Source: Pseudomonas viridiflava (GTDB taxonomy: Bacteria; Pseudomonadota; Gammaproteobacteria; Pseudomonadales; Pseudomonadaceae). Taken from it: a DNA stretch of 64,000 nucleotides. A program made the translations under genes and the position numbers. This document shows, piece by piece, positions 35,583-44,562 of the stretch. The first letter of the stretch is position 1. Each line of letters begins with the position of its first letter. Below the pieces are notes generated by a model. It saw nothing but the letters and a program-made list of their open reading frames with translations. It did not search any database and was not told where the DNA came from. The stretch is taken from NCBI RefSeq assembly GCF_900602065.1, contig NZ_UWFN01000181.1, positions 124,001 through 188,000 on the forward strand, read 5' to 3'.

Positions 35583-36881
35583 ATGGACGTCACCGCAACC
35601 TTGAGCTTGGGCGATCCGCTGGAACCGGCACGTAAGGCCACTGCCGAAATGCTGCAGAACCGCGAGCGCACCTATTCGCTGCCGCAGCCTTTCTACAGTG
35701 ATGAGCGGTTGTTTGAAATCGACATGCAGGAGATCTTCCACAAAGAGTGGCTGATCGCAGGTATGACCGCCGAGATTCCGGCCAAGGGTAACTACCTGAC
35801 GCTGCAGATCGGCAAGAACCCGGTGGTTGTGGTGCGCGGTCCGGATGGCGCGGTCAATGCCTTCTTCAACGTCTGCCGCCATCGGGGATCGCGTCTGTGC
35901 ACCAAGGAGAAGGGCAAAGTCGCCAAACTGGTTTGCCCTTACCACCAGTGGACCTACGAGCTTGATGGTCGCTTGTTATATGCGGGCAGCGAAATGGGCG
36001 ATGACTTCGACATGAAGAACTTCAGCCTCAAGCCCATCAACGTGAAAACCGCGGGCGGCTATATCTTCATCAGCCTCGCGGAAAACCCGCCCGCCATCGA
36101 CGAGTTCCTGCAGACCCTCAAGCACTACATGGAACCGTACGACATGGAAAACACCAAGGTGGCGGTGCAAACCACCTTGATGGAAAAGGCCAACTGGAAA
36201 CTGGTGCTGGAAAACAACCGCGAGTGCTACCACTGCAGCGGCTCACATCCGGAACTGCTCAACACCTTGCTGGAATGGGATGACGTCACCGATCCACGTG
36301 CCACGCAGTCGTTCAAGGATCATGTCGCCGAATCTGCTGCGGCCTGGGACGCTGAAAAGATTCCTTATGCCCACGCCAGCTTCGGCTTGCGTAACCGTAT
36401 TGTGCGCATGCCGCTGCTCAAAGGCACCGTGTCCATGACCATGGACGGCAAGCAGGGCAGCAAGAAACTCATGGGCCGGATTACCAACCCGGATCTGGGC
36501 TCGATGCGCATCCTGCACCTGCCGCACTCCTGGAACCACTGCATGGGCGACCACATCATCGTGTTTACCGTGTGGCCGATCAGCGCCCAGGAAACCATGG
36601 TTACCACCAAATGGCTGGTACACAAGGATGCCGTTGAGGGCGTGGACTACGACGTTGCTCGCTTGCGCGAAGTCTGGGACGCGACCAACGATCAGGATCG
36701 CCGGCTGGCTGAAGAGAACCAGCGCGGGATCAACTCTGACGCCTACCAGCCAGGTCCATACTCCAAGACCTATGAGTTCGGTGTGGTCAACTTCATCGAC
36801 TGGTACAGCGCCCGCATGCTCGAAAACATGGGCGCCGAGCCCGCGCCTTACCTGAAGGGCGTGGCGGTTAATCACGAGTGA
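35583..36881 (+). CDS. gbcA: Glycine betaine demethylase Rieske oxygenase component
   Basis: Terminal oxygenase that removes one methyl group from glycine betaine as formaldehyde, giving dimethylglycine. It has 432 residues. The Rieske 2Fe-2S ligands are CRHRGSRLC near 96-104 and CPYHQW near 117-122. The catalytic mononuclear iron is bound around NRECYHCSGSHPEL near 211-224. The start follows GAGGA. It is divergent from its reductase gene gbcB. The next enzymes of the path, dimethylglycine demethylase genes, are not in this window. Confidence 0.95.
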   Translation: MDVTATLSLGDPLEPARKATAEMLQNRERTYSLPQPFYSDERLFEIDMQEIFHKEWLIAGMTAEIPAKGNYLTLQIGKNPVVVVRGPDGAVNAFFNVCRHRGSRLCTKEKGKVAKLVCPYHQWTYELDGRLLYAGSEMGDDFDMKNFSLKPINVKTAGGYIFISLAENPPAIDEFLQTLKHYMEPYDMENTKVAVQTTLMEKANWKLVLENNRECYHCSGSHPELLNTLLEWDDVTDPRATQSFKDHVAESAAAWDAEKIPYAHASFGLRNRIVRMPLLKGTVSMTMDGKQGSKKLMGRITNPDLGSMRILHLPHSWNHCMGDHIIVFTVWPISAQETMVTTKWLVHKDAVEGVDYDVARLREVWDATNDQDRRLAEENQRGINSDAYQPGPYSKTYEFGVVNFIDWYSARMLENMGAEPAPYLKGVAVNHE

Positions 36882-36913
36882 TGCCCGCTGCTTAATTAGT
36901 AGCGGTGAAATGC

Positions 36914-37003
36914 CTGTGGGAGCGAATTCATTCGCGAAGATCTGCCAGGCGCAGTTGATTCGTCGGATGTACCGCCCTCTTCGCGAATGAATTCGCTCCC
37001 ACG
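36914..37003. repeat. REP doublet, type A
   Basis: Inverted arms GTGGGAGCGAATTCATTCGC just after gbcA. The loop on the minus strand (GAAGAGGGCGGTACATCCGA) repeats the loop at 17414. Confidence 0.85.
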
Positions 37004-37184
37004 GGTAACTTTAGCTCGAAATTTGATCAAATCCCCTCCTGAGCAAGCCAGCTGTACATCTTCAGCTTCAGCAAACATCTTATCCACAAGGCCACCCACA
37101 GCAATTGTGGGGAAGTCGATTGTTCACCCGGTAAAAAACCAATAAAAACCGTGACTTATTCAGAATGGCAGTTTTTTGTGGCTA

Positions 37185-37260
37185 TTGATCAATAATTGAT
37201 CATTTCCTTGTGGGCCACGTAATATAAGGCCTGTAGCCGAACACAAACACCTTATCCACA
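37185..37260 (+). repeat. 76-bp DnaA-box element, full copy 1
   Basis: TTGATC at offsets 0 and 11, TGTGGGCC at 24, GGCCTGTA at 43, TTATCCACA at 67. The inverted GGCC arms carry one or two changes from TGCAGGCC / GGCCTGCA. Confidence 0.75.
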
Positions 37261-37377
37261 GATGCGCCAACAGACTTTGGGGGCAACTCTGGAGAGATCG
37301 CCTGTGGTCTGTGGAAAACTCCTGAAAGCCTCGTCTTTCAAGGTTGACAGAAGGGGATTCCAGCTTTTTTGTAGTAA

Positions 37378-37453
37378 TTGATCGTTTTTTGATCGTTTGC
37401 TTGCAGGCCTCTATATACATGGCCTGCAGAGGTAAGCAAACAACTTGTCCACA
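37378..37453 (+). repeat. 76-bp DnaA-box element, full copy 2
   Basis: TTGATC at offsets 0 and 11, TGCAGGCC at 24, GGCCTGCA at 43, TTGTCCACA at 67. Spacing is identical to the copies at 37185 and 44487. Confidence 0.75.
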
Positions 37454-37680
37454 GAAGCGCCAACAGACTTTGTGGGTAGTTGTGGATGAGCGAGTTGCTT
37501 AGTGGATGCTTTATCCACAATGAAAAACCAATAAAAACCGTAGCTTATGCTGGTTGTTTTTTGATCGGCTGGTTGGAGGCCCCGGTTTGTATAGGGCTCA
37601 GGGATAAGCGAACATGTTATCCACAGAGCCGCTAACAGCCTATGTGCACAAGTTTTATATTTGGTACCACGCGATACCCT

Positions 37681-37769
37681 GTTGGAGCGAGGCTTGCCCG
37701 CGAAGAACGATGACACGGTAGACCTGATAAACCGGGGCGCCTGCATTCGCGGGCAAGCCACGCTCCAAC
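37681..37769. repeat. REP doublet, type C
   Basis: Arms GTTGGAGCGAGGCTTGCCCG with one mismatch on the right (GTGGC for GAGGC). The loop GAACGATGACACGGTAGACC is related to those at 1271 and 8050. Confidence 0.85.
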
Positions 37770-37797
37770 GGATCACCTAAGCCCTTCGGAGCGGGTA

Positions 37798-38529
37798 TTA
37801 AAACGAATGACTCTGTTGCCGTCGACGCCATTGGCTCAGGCTCTGGTCGAGGCGGGCGGGGCTGTCGATCTCCTGGCGACGGGCGTGGCTGAACAGGATC
37901 AGCGCCAGCTCTGCTGTCACCAATGCATCGGCGCTGGCGTGGTGGCGTTCTTCTGCATGCAGCCCGAAGAACTGTGTCCAGTCATCGAGCCCGGCTTTAC
38001 GGAAACCAGCCTGTGGAAAAAGCATCGGCGCGATTTCAGCTACATCGAGAAAGTGATGCTCAAGCCGGTAGTCCAGGTTGTCTTTCAGTGCCCGACTCAG
38101 CATGTGTTGGTCAAACGGCGCATGGAACGCCAGCAGCGGGCTTTCGCCGACAAACTCTATGAAATCCAACAGGGCCTGTACGGGTTCGCTGCCCGCCGCA
38201 ATCGCGCTGGGTGCAAGGCCGTGAATCAACACGGCGGGGCTGACTTTATGGTTGGGGCACAGCAGCGTTCGTTCGAACTGCTGACTCAGGTCAATGGCCC
38301 CGTCCTCGATGACGACGGCACCAATGGATAGCACCTGATCGCGGTTCATGTTCAGGCCGCTGGTTTCCAGATCGACCACGACCCAGCGTTGCTGGCGCAA
38401 CGGATCCTCACTCAGTGATGCTGCTGGCGCAAGGTTCGCCAGACGCTGTTGATCGCGCTTTTCCAGCGTCGGTTTTGGTGGCCGGGGACGTAGCCATTGG
38501 AACAGGTTCAAGCCGGATAACAGACTCAT
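37798..38529 (-). CDS. DnaQ-like 3'-5' exonuclease
   Basis: 243-residue DEDDh exonuclease. Exo I is VVVDLETSGLNMNRD (about 50-64), Exo II FHAPFDQHMLSRAL near 137-150, and Exo III HHASADALVTAELALIL near 199-215, giving the Asp, Glu, Asp, His, Asp set. It resembles DNA polymerase III epsilon but is a stand-alone version with an N-terminal extension containing PRPPKP. It overlaps the stop of the upstream cNMP/CBS gene by four bases, so they are co-translated. It may process nucleic acid or nucleotides under control of that partner; this is inference from gene order. Confidence 0.88.
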   Translation of the reverse strand: MSLLSGLNLFQWLRPRPPKPTLEKRDQQRLANLAPAASLSEDPLRQQRWVVVDLETSGLNMNRDQVLSIGAVVIEDGAIDLSQQFERTLLCPNHKVSPAVLIHGLAPSAIAAGSEPVQALLDFIEFVGESPLLAFHAPFDQHMLSRALKDNLDYRLEHHFLDVAEIAPMLFPQAGFRKAGLDDWTQFFGLHAEERHHASADALVTAELALILFSHARRQEIDSPARLDQSLSQWRRRQQSHSF

Positions 38530-40460
38530 AGTTGATAACGCAGCGTCAGACTGGTTTGCAGGCGCTGGGCCTGGCGCAATGATTCACGCAGAATCCGCCG
38601 GTCCAGATGGTTGAGGGTGTCTGGGTCGATACGATTGGACCAAGGCAGGTTCTGCCTGCTTTGCAGTTGGTGCTGCTGCATGCGCGTTTGTTGAATGAAG
38701 TGGTAGGCCTCTTCATAGGCGGCGCCGTCCTGAGCGTCGATGACTTCGCGAGCAACCAACTGGCGCAGGCGCTCCAGGGTGTTGTTGACGCCAATGCCAT
38801 TGGCCAACGCCAGCACGCGCGCGCCATCGACGAAGGGTGTCAGGCCTTGAGTCTTGAGGTCCAGGGTGTCCTTGTCGCTGCCTTTGCGGGCTAATACGAA
38901 GTCCTTGAAGCGTCCCACGGGCGGGCGCTGCCTTAACGCATTCTCTGCCAGCATGCGCTGGAACAGACGGTTGTCGGCAACCTGGTCGAGGATCTGTTGG
39001 CGCAATTGCTCGCCGCCGCTTTCTTCGCCCCACACTACACGCAGGTCAAAATAGATGCTGGAGTTGAGCAGGTTTTCCGGTGTTGCGTCGCGGATGAACG
39101 CTGCAAAGCGTCGGGACCATTCAGCTCTGGACAGGCACAGCTGCGGGTTGCTGGCCATGATGTTGCCTTTGCACAACGTGAATCCGCACAGGGCCAGGTT
39201 CTGGTTGATGCGCTCGGCAATCGGCAGCAGTAGACCGCGAATACGCTCAGCTTCAGCGGCGTCCTTGGCATCGAACAGGATGCCGTTGTCCTGATCGGTA
39301 TGCAGCGTCTGCTCGCGACGCCCCTCGCTGCCGAAACATAGCCAACTGAAGGGTATGCCAGGGTCGCCACGCTCTTGCAGCGTCAGCTCGATCACACGGC
39401 ATACGGTGTGGTCGTTGAGCAAGGTGATGATCTGAGTGATCTGGGTCGACGACGCGCCATGAGCCAGCATGCGGTCGACCAGTTGCACGATATCGCCGCG
39501 CAAATTGCACAGGCTGTCGATGCGTGGCGCTGTGCGAATGGTGCGCGCCAGATGAACCAGATCGACCCGTTGCAGAGAGAACAGATCCCGCTCGGACACT
39601 ACGCCGCACAAGCGACCGTCCCGGACCAGGCAGACGTGCGCGATGTGTCGGCCGGTCATGGCGATCGCTGCATCAAAAGCGCTGGCGTCGGGGCTGAGGT
39701 GGAAGGGCGCTTGAATCATGCGGCTCTGAATCGGCTGGCTGAAATCCACGCTGATATCGGCGACGGCCTCGCGCAGGTCGCGCAAGGTGAAGATGCCCAG
39801 TGGCGCCTGATGCTGATCGATGATCACGATGCTGCCGACTTGCTGCTCGTGCATCATCTTCACCGCCTCACGCATCGGCGTATCCGGCGTACACATCACC
39901 GGATGGCGCATGGCCAATTCACCCAACCGGGTGTTCAGTGAGTACTGAGTGCCAAGGGTTTCCACCGCTCGTTGCTGGACTTGCTGATTGACCTGATCGA
40001 GCAGGCTGCTGACACCCCGCAGGGCGAAGTCGCGGAAGGTTGTGGATAACGCGAACAGCTTGATGAACGCCTGCTTGTTCAGTTGCAGGCAGAAGGTATC
40101 TTCGGCTGCCAAATGCTCGGTGCGTGTCGCCCGTTCACCGAGTAGCGCAGCCAGCGGGAAGCATTCACCGGTAGTGATTTCAAAAGTGGTTTCCGTTCCA
40201 CCTTTTGCTGTGTGCGGACGCTCGCCGACCACTCGTCCTTGTTTGACGATGTAGAAATGCTCTACTGGCCCATCGCCAGGCTTGATGATGCTTTCATCGG
40301 CGGCGTAAAAACGCAGTTGGCATTGTTCGACCAGGTACGCCAGATGTGCGTTCTCCATATGGTCGAATGGCGGGAATTTCTGCAGGAACTGCATGGTGCC
40401 GTGAATGTTCTGCAACACCGCTGTTTTCCCGGCCTGGGTGAATGCATCGGCTCTACTCAT
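38526..40460 (-). CDS. Cyclic-nucleotide/CBS/nucleotidyltransferase (DUF294) protein
   Basis: About 644 residues from the ATG at 40460 (MSRADAFTQAGK). Domains in order: a cyclic-nucleotide-binding domain (about 25-140), two CBS domains (about 170-295, with SIVIIDQHQAPLGIFTLRDLREA and LVRDGRLCGVVSERDLF), a DUF294 nucleotidyltransferase domain with FGSEGRREQTLHTDQDNGILF near 377-397 (the GSEGR and DxD metal site), and a DUF294 C-terminal helical domain. Such proteins are putative GlnD-like sensors of energy state. The four-base overlap with the exonuclease gene and the divergent receiver gene suggest a small signalling module. The start has only a weak ribosome site. Confidence 0.88.
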   Translation of the reverse strand: MSRADAFTQAGKTAVLQNIHGTMQFLQKFPPFDHMENAHLAYLVEQCQLRFYAADESIIKPGDGPVEHFYIVKQGRVVGERPHTAKGGTETTFEITTGECFPLAALLGERATRTEHLAAEDTFCLQLNKQAFIKLFALSTTFRDFALRGVSSLLDQVNQQVQQRAVETLGTQYSLNTRLGELAMRHPVMCTPDTPMREAVKMMHEQQVGSIVIIDQHQAPLGIFTLRDLREAVADISVDFSQPIQSRMIQAPFHLSPDASAFDAAIAMTGRHIAHVCLVRDGRLCGVVSERDLFSLQRVDLVHLARTIRTAPRIDSLCNLRGDIVQLVDRMLAHGASSTQITQIITLLNDHTVCRVIELTLQERGDPGIPFSWLCFGSEGRREQTLHTDQDNGILFDAKDAAEAERIRGLLLPIAERINQNLALCGFTLCKGNIMASNPQLCLSRAEWSRRFAAFIRDATPENLLNSSIYFDLRVVWGEESGGEQLRQQILDQVADNRLFQRMLAENALRQRPPVGRFKDFVLARKGSDKDTLDLKTQGLTPFVDGARVLALANGIGVNNTLERLRQLVAREVIDAQDGAAYEEAYHFIQQTRMQQHQLQSRQNLPWSNRIDPDTLNHLDRRILRESLRQAQRLQTSLTLRYQL

Positions 40461-40710
40461 GACCTGCACCGCTTTGTTTTTATTGACAGCTATGGTCGAC
40501 CGCTTGAGGGGTAGTGCCCATTGGACGTAAGTCTTACGGCAATAAAAAGATTTCTGACTATTCCCGTCATGGTGTAAAAAGCACCTGTACATAGTTGTAC
40601 GATGCCTTGGACGGCGTTCGGGTAAGTGCAAGGACGCCTGCAAAAGCACAGAGATATCTCCGGGTAAAGCCCGGTGTTTTTGTCAGTCAGTGCAAGGGAA
40701 TGAGGCGGGT

Positions 40711-41157
40711 ATGCTGGATTACGATATTTTGAGCGATGAAGAGCGCGAAGCTCTGAATGAAGTGATGCTCGCGCCGCCGTCCAGCTCGGAGCAACGGGTG
40801 CTGATCGTGGACGATGATCGGGACGCACGTGAACTGCTGGCCGAGATCCTCAGCCTCAATGACATCAGTTGCTTGACGGCCGCGGGCGGTAACAGCGCCA
40901 TGGAGTTGATACGCACCCGGGACAGCATCGCCCTGTTGATAACCGACTTGCGCATGGCGCCCTGCAACGGTCTGGATCTGATTCGTCAGGTCCGCGATTC
41001 CGAGCGTGCTTCGCTGCCGATCATCATTGTTTCCGGCGACGCCAATGTGCGCGACGCCATCGACGCCATGCACCTGAGCGTTCTGGACTTCCTGCTCAAG
41101 CCCATCAACACCAAGCATCTGGTGAAACTGGTGAAGAAGGAGTTGGGGGTGGAGTGA
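40711..41157 (+). CDS. Single-domain response regulator
   Basis: 148-residue receiver-only protein, started at ATG 40711 after GAGGCGGG. About 28 acidic N-terminal residues (DYDILSDEEREALNEVML) precede the receiver domain. The acidic pocket VLIVDDDRDARE is near 37-45, the phospho-acceptor ITDLRMAP near 78-85, the switch residue IIIVSGDANV near 107, and the conserved lysine FLLKPI near 131. There is no output domain and no kinase next door. It is divergent from the cNMP/CBS gene with about 250 bp between, so shared regulation is plausible but unproven. Confidence 0.88.
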   Translation: MLDYDILSDEEREALNEVMLAPPSSSEQRVLIVDDDRDARELLAEILSLNDISCLTAAGGNSAMELIRTRDSIALLITDLRMAPCNGLDLIRQVRDSERASLPIIIVSGDANVRDAIDAMHLSVLDFLLKPINTKHLVKLVKKELGVE

Positions 41158-41174
41158 GGGTTGCCAAGCCTCTC

Positions 41175-41247
41175 TGTAGGAGCTGCCGAAGGCTGCGAAG
41201 CGTTTATCCTGACGCACCGCCATCGCAGCCTTCGGCAGCTCCTACAA
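41175..41247. repeat. REP doublet, type G
   Basis: Perfect arms GTAGGAGCTGCCGAAGGCTG. It is followed by GTTTGCCAGGCGATAGCGCAG (41250 on), a flank also seen beside the doublets at 13454 and 45535. Confidence 0.85.
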
Positions 41248-41333
41248 GTCACTTGTTTGCCAGGCGATAGCGCAGTGTCAGGAGCACAGAGTCAATCTGG
41301 CCGCGGAAAAAAATCCCGCAGCCAATCTGTTAC

Positions 41334-43511
41334 CTACAACCCGTTCTTCGCCTTGAACTCACGACGCCGACGGTGCAAGACCGGCTCGGTGTAACCGTTA
41401 GGTTGTTTGGTCCCTTCGATCACCAGTTCAACCGCCGCCTGGAACGCGATGTTGCTGTCGAAATCCGGTGCCAGCGGACGGTACAGCGAATCCCCCGCAT
41501 TCTGCCGGTCAACGACTGGTGCCATGCGCTTGAGACTGTCCATTACCTGCGTCTCGTTGACCACGCCGTGGCGCAGCCAGTTGGCGATGTGCTGGCTGGA
41601 GATACGCAGCGTGGCGCGGTCTTCCATCAGGCCAATGTCGTTGATGTCCGGCACTTTCGAGCAGCCCACGCCCTGATCAATCCAGCGCACCACGTAACCG
41701 AGGATGCCCTGCGAATTGTTATCCAGTTCGTTCTGGATTTCTTCAGCAGTCCAGTTGGTGTTGGGCGCCAACGGGATGGTCAGAATGTCATCCACCGAAG
41801 CGCGAGTGCGCTTGGCCAGTTCAGCTTGACGGGCGAACACATCGACCTTGTGATAGTGCAGCGCATGCAGCGCAGCGGCCGTCGGCGATGGAACCCAGGC
41901 CGTATTGGCACCGGCCAGTGGATGCGCGATTTTCTGTTCGAGCATCGCCGCCATCAGGTCCGGCATGGCCCACATGCCCTTACCGATTTGCGCGCGCCCT
42001 TTTAGACCGCAGCTCAGGCCAATGTCTACGTTCCAGTTCTCGTAGGCACTGATCCACTTCTCGGCTTTCATCTGCGCTTTGCGCACCACCGGACCCGCTT
42101 CCATGGAGGTGTGGATTTCATCGCCGGTGCGGTCGAGGAAGCCCGTGTTGATGAACACCACGCGCTCGCTGGCCGCTTGGATGCAGGCCTTGAGGTTGAC
42201 CGTGGTACGGCGTTCCTCGTCCATGATCCCGACTTTGAGGGTGTTGCGTGGCAGACGCAGAACGTCTTCGACACGACCAAACAATTCGTTGGTGAACGCC
42301 GCTTCTTCCGGGCCATGCATCTTAGGTTTGACGATGTAGACCGAGCGCGTGCGGCTGTTGCTGCGTGTAGTGTTGCCATTGAGGCTGTGGATCGCCGCAA
42401 GGCTGGTCAGCAGACCATCCAGAATACCTTCCGGTACTTCCTGGCCGTTCTTGTCGAGGATCGCGTCGATGGTCATCAAGTGACCCACGTTGCGGATGAA
42501 CAGCAGCGAGCGACCGTGCAGCTTCACGTCGCCGCCGTTGGGCGCGGTGTAGTGACGATCACCGTTCATGGTGCGGGTGAAGGTTTCGCCGCCTTTGGAG
42601 ACCTGTTCGGCGAGATCGCCTTTCATCAGGCCCAGCCAGTTGCGGTACACCACGACCTTGTCGTCGGCATCAACGGCGGCGATGGAATCTTCGCAGTCCA
42701 TGATGGTGGTCAGGGCGGCTTCCATCAGCACGTCTTTAACCCCGGCCTGATCGGTCTGGCCAATCGGGCTGGAGGCGTCGATCTGAATCTCGAAATGCAG
42801 GCCATTGTGCTTGAGCAACACGGCGGTCGGTGCTGATGCGTCACCTTGATAACCGATCAACTGCGCGTCGTCCTGCAGGCCGGTATTGCTGCCGCCTTTG
42901 AGACTGATCACCAGCTTGCCGTCGATCAGCTTGTAACCGGTGGAGTCGACATGGGAGCCAGCGGCCAGTGGCGCGGCTTCGTCTAGGAAGGCGCGGGCGA
43001 AGGCGATCACCTTGTCACCGCGAACCTTGTTGTAGCCTTTGCCTTTCTCTGCGCCGTCGGCTTCGCTGATGGCATCGGTGCCATAGAGCGCGTCATACAG
43101 CGAGCCCCAGCGGGCGTTCGAGGCATTGAGGGCGAAGCGGGCATTCATCACCGGCACCACCAACTGTGGGCCAGCCATGCGAGCGATTTCTTCATCGACG
43201 TTTTGCGTCGTGATCTGGAAGTCCGCCACTTCTGGCAGCAGATAACCGATTTGCTCAAGGAAAGCTTTATAAGCCGAGGCGTCGTGGGCCTGTCCGGCAT
43301 GAGACTGGTGCCAAGCGTCGATCTGCGCCTGCAAGTCATCACGTTTAGCGAGCAGTGCCTTGTTTTTAGGGGCCAGCTCATTGATCAGCTGGTCTGCGCC
43401 CATCCAGAAGCCAGCAACATCAAGACCGGTCCCGGGAAGCGCCTCGTTATTCACGAAGTCATACAGGACTTTGGCGACCTGCAGGCCACCGACTTGAACG
43501 TGTTCAGTCAT
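41334..43511 (-). CDS. glcB: Malate synthase G
   Basis: Condenses glyoxylate and acetyl-CoA to malate, completing the glyoxylate shunt. The 725-residue length is standard for isoform G. Recognisable blocks are [19 protein letters not shown] near 260, [16 protein letters not shown] near 390, [16 protein letters not shown] near 428 with the metal-binding Glu, and [25 protein letters not shown] near 540. It begins [20 protein letters not shown], as in other pseudomonads. A perfect 10-bp inverted repeat lies about 65-100 bases upstream of its start. Confidence 0.96.
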   Translation of the reverse strand: MTEHVQVGGLQVAKVLYDFVNNEALPGTGLDVAGFWMGADQLINELAPKNKALLAKRDDLQAQIDAWHQSHAGQAHDASAYKAFLEQIGYLLPEVADFQITTQNVDEEIARMAGPQLVVPVMNARFALNASNARWGSLYDALYGTDAISEADGAEKGKGYNKVRGDKVIAFARAFLDEAAPLAAGSHVDSTGYKLIDGKLVISLKGGSNTGLQDDAQLIGYQGDASAPTAVLLKHNGLHFEIQIDASSPIGQTDQAGVKDVLMEAALTTIMDCEDSIAAVDADDKVVVYRNWLGLMKGDLAEQVSKGGETFTRTMNGDRHYTAPNGGDVKLHGRSLLFIRNVGHLMTIDAILDKNGQEVPEGILDGLLTSLAAIHSLNGNTTRSNSRTRSVYIVKPKMHGPEEAAFTNELFGRVEDVLRLPRNTLKVGIMDEERRTTVNLKACIQAASERVVFINTGFLDRTGDEIHTSMEAGPVVRKAQMKAEKWISAYENWNVDIGLSCGLKGRAQIGKGMWAMPDLMAAMLEQKIAHPLAGANTAWVPSPTAAALHALHYHKVDVFARQAELAKRTRASVDDILTIPLAPNTNWTAEEIQNELDNNSQGILGYVVRWIDQGVGCSKVPDINDIGLMEDRATLRISSQHIANWLRHGVVNETQVMDSLKRMAPVVDRQNAGDSLYRPLAPDFDSNIAFQAAVELVIEGTKQPNGYTEPVLHRRRREFKAKNGL

Positions 43512-43574
43512 TGCACTTGCCTCACTCTGCTCAGCTTTTTACGCCCGGAGGGGGCGCTCTGTTGTTAGGGTCAA

Positions 43575-43610
43575 CATCATGTAGTGCGCGAGGCGGGATA
43601 CTACATGATG
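43575..43610 (-). promoter_or_regulatory. Perfect inverted repeat upstream of glcB
   Basis: CATCATGTAG-N16-CTACATGATG, a perfect 10-bp dyad 64-99 bases before the glcB start. It could be a regulator operator or a leader hairpin. No known site was matched. Confidence 0.45.
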
Positions 43611-43848
43611 GTATCGCCGGGTGGAAACGAGACTGAATATGTCACTTCGCGACTGAAATTTCATGGCCAGTCATCATCAGGATCAAGATGTTCTCAAGGA
43701 TATTGCCGATTGTTCCAGATAAAAATGGAAATCGTACACAAAATGGCAGCGCTGCCATGCCGGTGCGTGACAGGCAGCCTTGCCTATACTGGTTTCGTTG
43801 TCGCGGCCCTTCGGGCTGGCGCGGATTCAAGACCATAAGGAGTCAGCA

Positions 43849-44367
43849 GTGGATCATCTCGTTATCACGGTATTTGCCCCCGACAAGCCGGGCCAGGTTG
43901 AAGCTATCGCCAAATGCATCGCTGACCACGGCGGTAACTGGCTGGAGAGTCGCATGTCCCATCTGGCAGGTCAGTTCGCCGGTATCCTGCGGCTCAGCGT
44001 GCCTGCGGACTCTCACGAAGAATTGAAAAGCGCATTGGTTGAGTTATCCAGTCGAGGCATACGCGTGCTGTTCGCCGAAACCGCCATCGAAGTTCCTGGC
44101 GCGTGGAAACACATTGGTATGGAGCTGGTAGGCAACGACCGGCCTGGCATCGTGCGCGACATCACTCGATTGCTTTCAGAACAGAGCGTCAACGTTGAAA
44201 GGCTGGTCACTGAAGTCAAACCTGCCCCGATGAGCAGCGAGTTGTTGTTTCAAGCCGAAGCGGTGCTGGGTGTACCTGAGTTGCTGGCACTGGATGACCT
44301 GCAACAGGCATTGGAAACCTTGGCGGATGACCTGATGGTGGACCTGGTGTTGCGCACGGATCTCTAG
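43849..44367 (+). CDS. GcvR-like double ACT domain protein
   Basis: 172 residues, started at GTG 43849, eight bases after AAGGAG. Two ACT domains are visible: DHLVITVFAPDKPGQVEAIAKCIADHGGNW (about 2-31) and HIGMELVGNDRPGIVRDITRLLSEQSVNVERL near 85-116. This is the layout of GcvR, the accessory protein that antagonises the glycine-cleavage activator GcvA. It may sense glycine or another amino acid. Its partner regulator is not adjacent. It is divergent from glcB across a 337-bp gap that holds the inverted repeat. Confidence 0.85.
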   Translation: MDHLVITVFAPDKPGQVEAIAKCIADHGGNWLESRMSHLAGQFAGILRLSVPADSHEELKSALVELSSRGIRVLFAETAIEVPGAWKHIGMELVGNDRPGIVRDITRLLSEQSVNVERLVTEVKPAPMSSELLFQAEAVLGVPELLALDDLQQALETLADDLMVDLVLRTDL

Positions 44368-44380
44368 ACGCTACCGTTTT

Positions 44381-44453
44381 TGTAGGAGCTGCCGAAGGCT
44401 GCGATCGCGGTGTGTCATGGAAACCGCATCGCAGCCTTCGGCAGCTCCTACAG
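44381..44453. repeat. REP doublet, type G
   Basis: Arms GTAGGAGCTGCCGAAGGCTG; the loop contains GCGGTGTGTCATGG. It lies directly after the GcvR-like gene. Confidence 0.85.
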
Positions 44454-44486
44454 GGGAAGGTTATCCACTTTATCCATAAGCCTGCC

Positions 44487-44562
44487 TGTGGATAACCTTG
44501 GGAGAACCGTTTGCAGGCCATGTGGCTCAAGGCCTGCAAACTATTGATCAATAAATGATCAA
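44487..44562 (-). repeat. 76-bp DnaA-box element, remote inverted copy
   Basis: On the minus strand: TTGATC at offsets 0 and 11, TGCAGGCC at 24, GGCCTGCA at 43, TTATCCACA at 67. These are exactly the distances of the 37-kb copies. Box-like sequences flank it (44461 TTATCCACT, 44470 TTATCCATA, 44579 TTATCCACG). The first TTGATC contains the TGA stop of rarD. Confidence 0.75.

Larger units (their letters stand above)
37012..37660 (+). repeat. Iteron-like array of DnaA-box elements
   Basis: Gene-free 650 bp with four tandem, same-direction units. DnaA boxes lie at 37080, 37252, 37511 and 37617 (all TTATCCACA), plus TTGTCCACA at 37445. Four are at the end of a unit; 37511 is extra. In each unit a TTGATC lies 56-57 bases before the box. 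A 19-base repeat AAAAACCAATAAAAACCGT occurs at 37134 and 37523. After most boxes comes GCGCCAACAGACTTTG or a variant. Units at 37012 and 37550 are degenerate; those at 37185 and 37378 are complete. Confidence 0.75.

Noticed and set aside
37012..37660. The chromosomal origin oriC
   Set aside because: No dnaA, dnaN, rpmH, parAB or gyrB genes are nearby; boxes alone do not show an origin.
41290..41330. glcB terminator (inverted ATCTGGCCGCGG / CTGCGGGATTT region)
   Set aside because: The T run falls in the loop instead of after the stem, so it is not a normal terminator.
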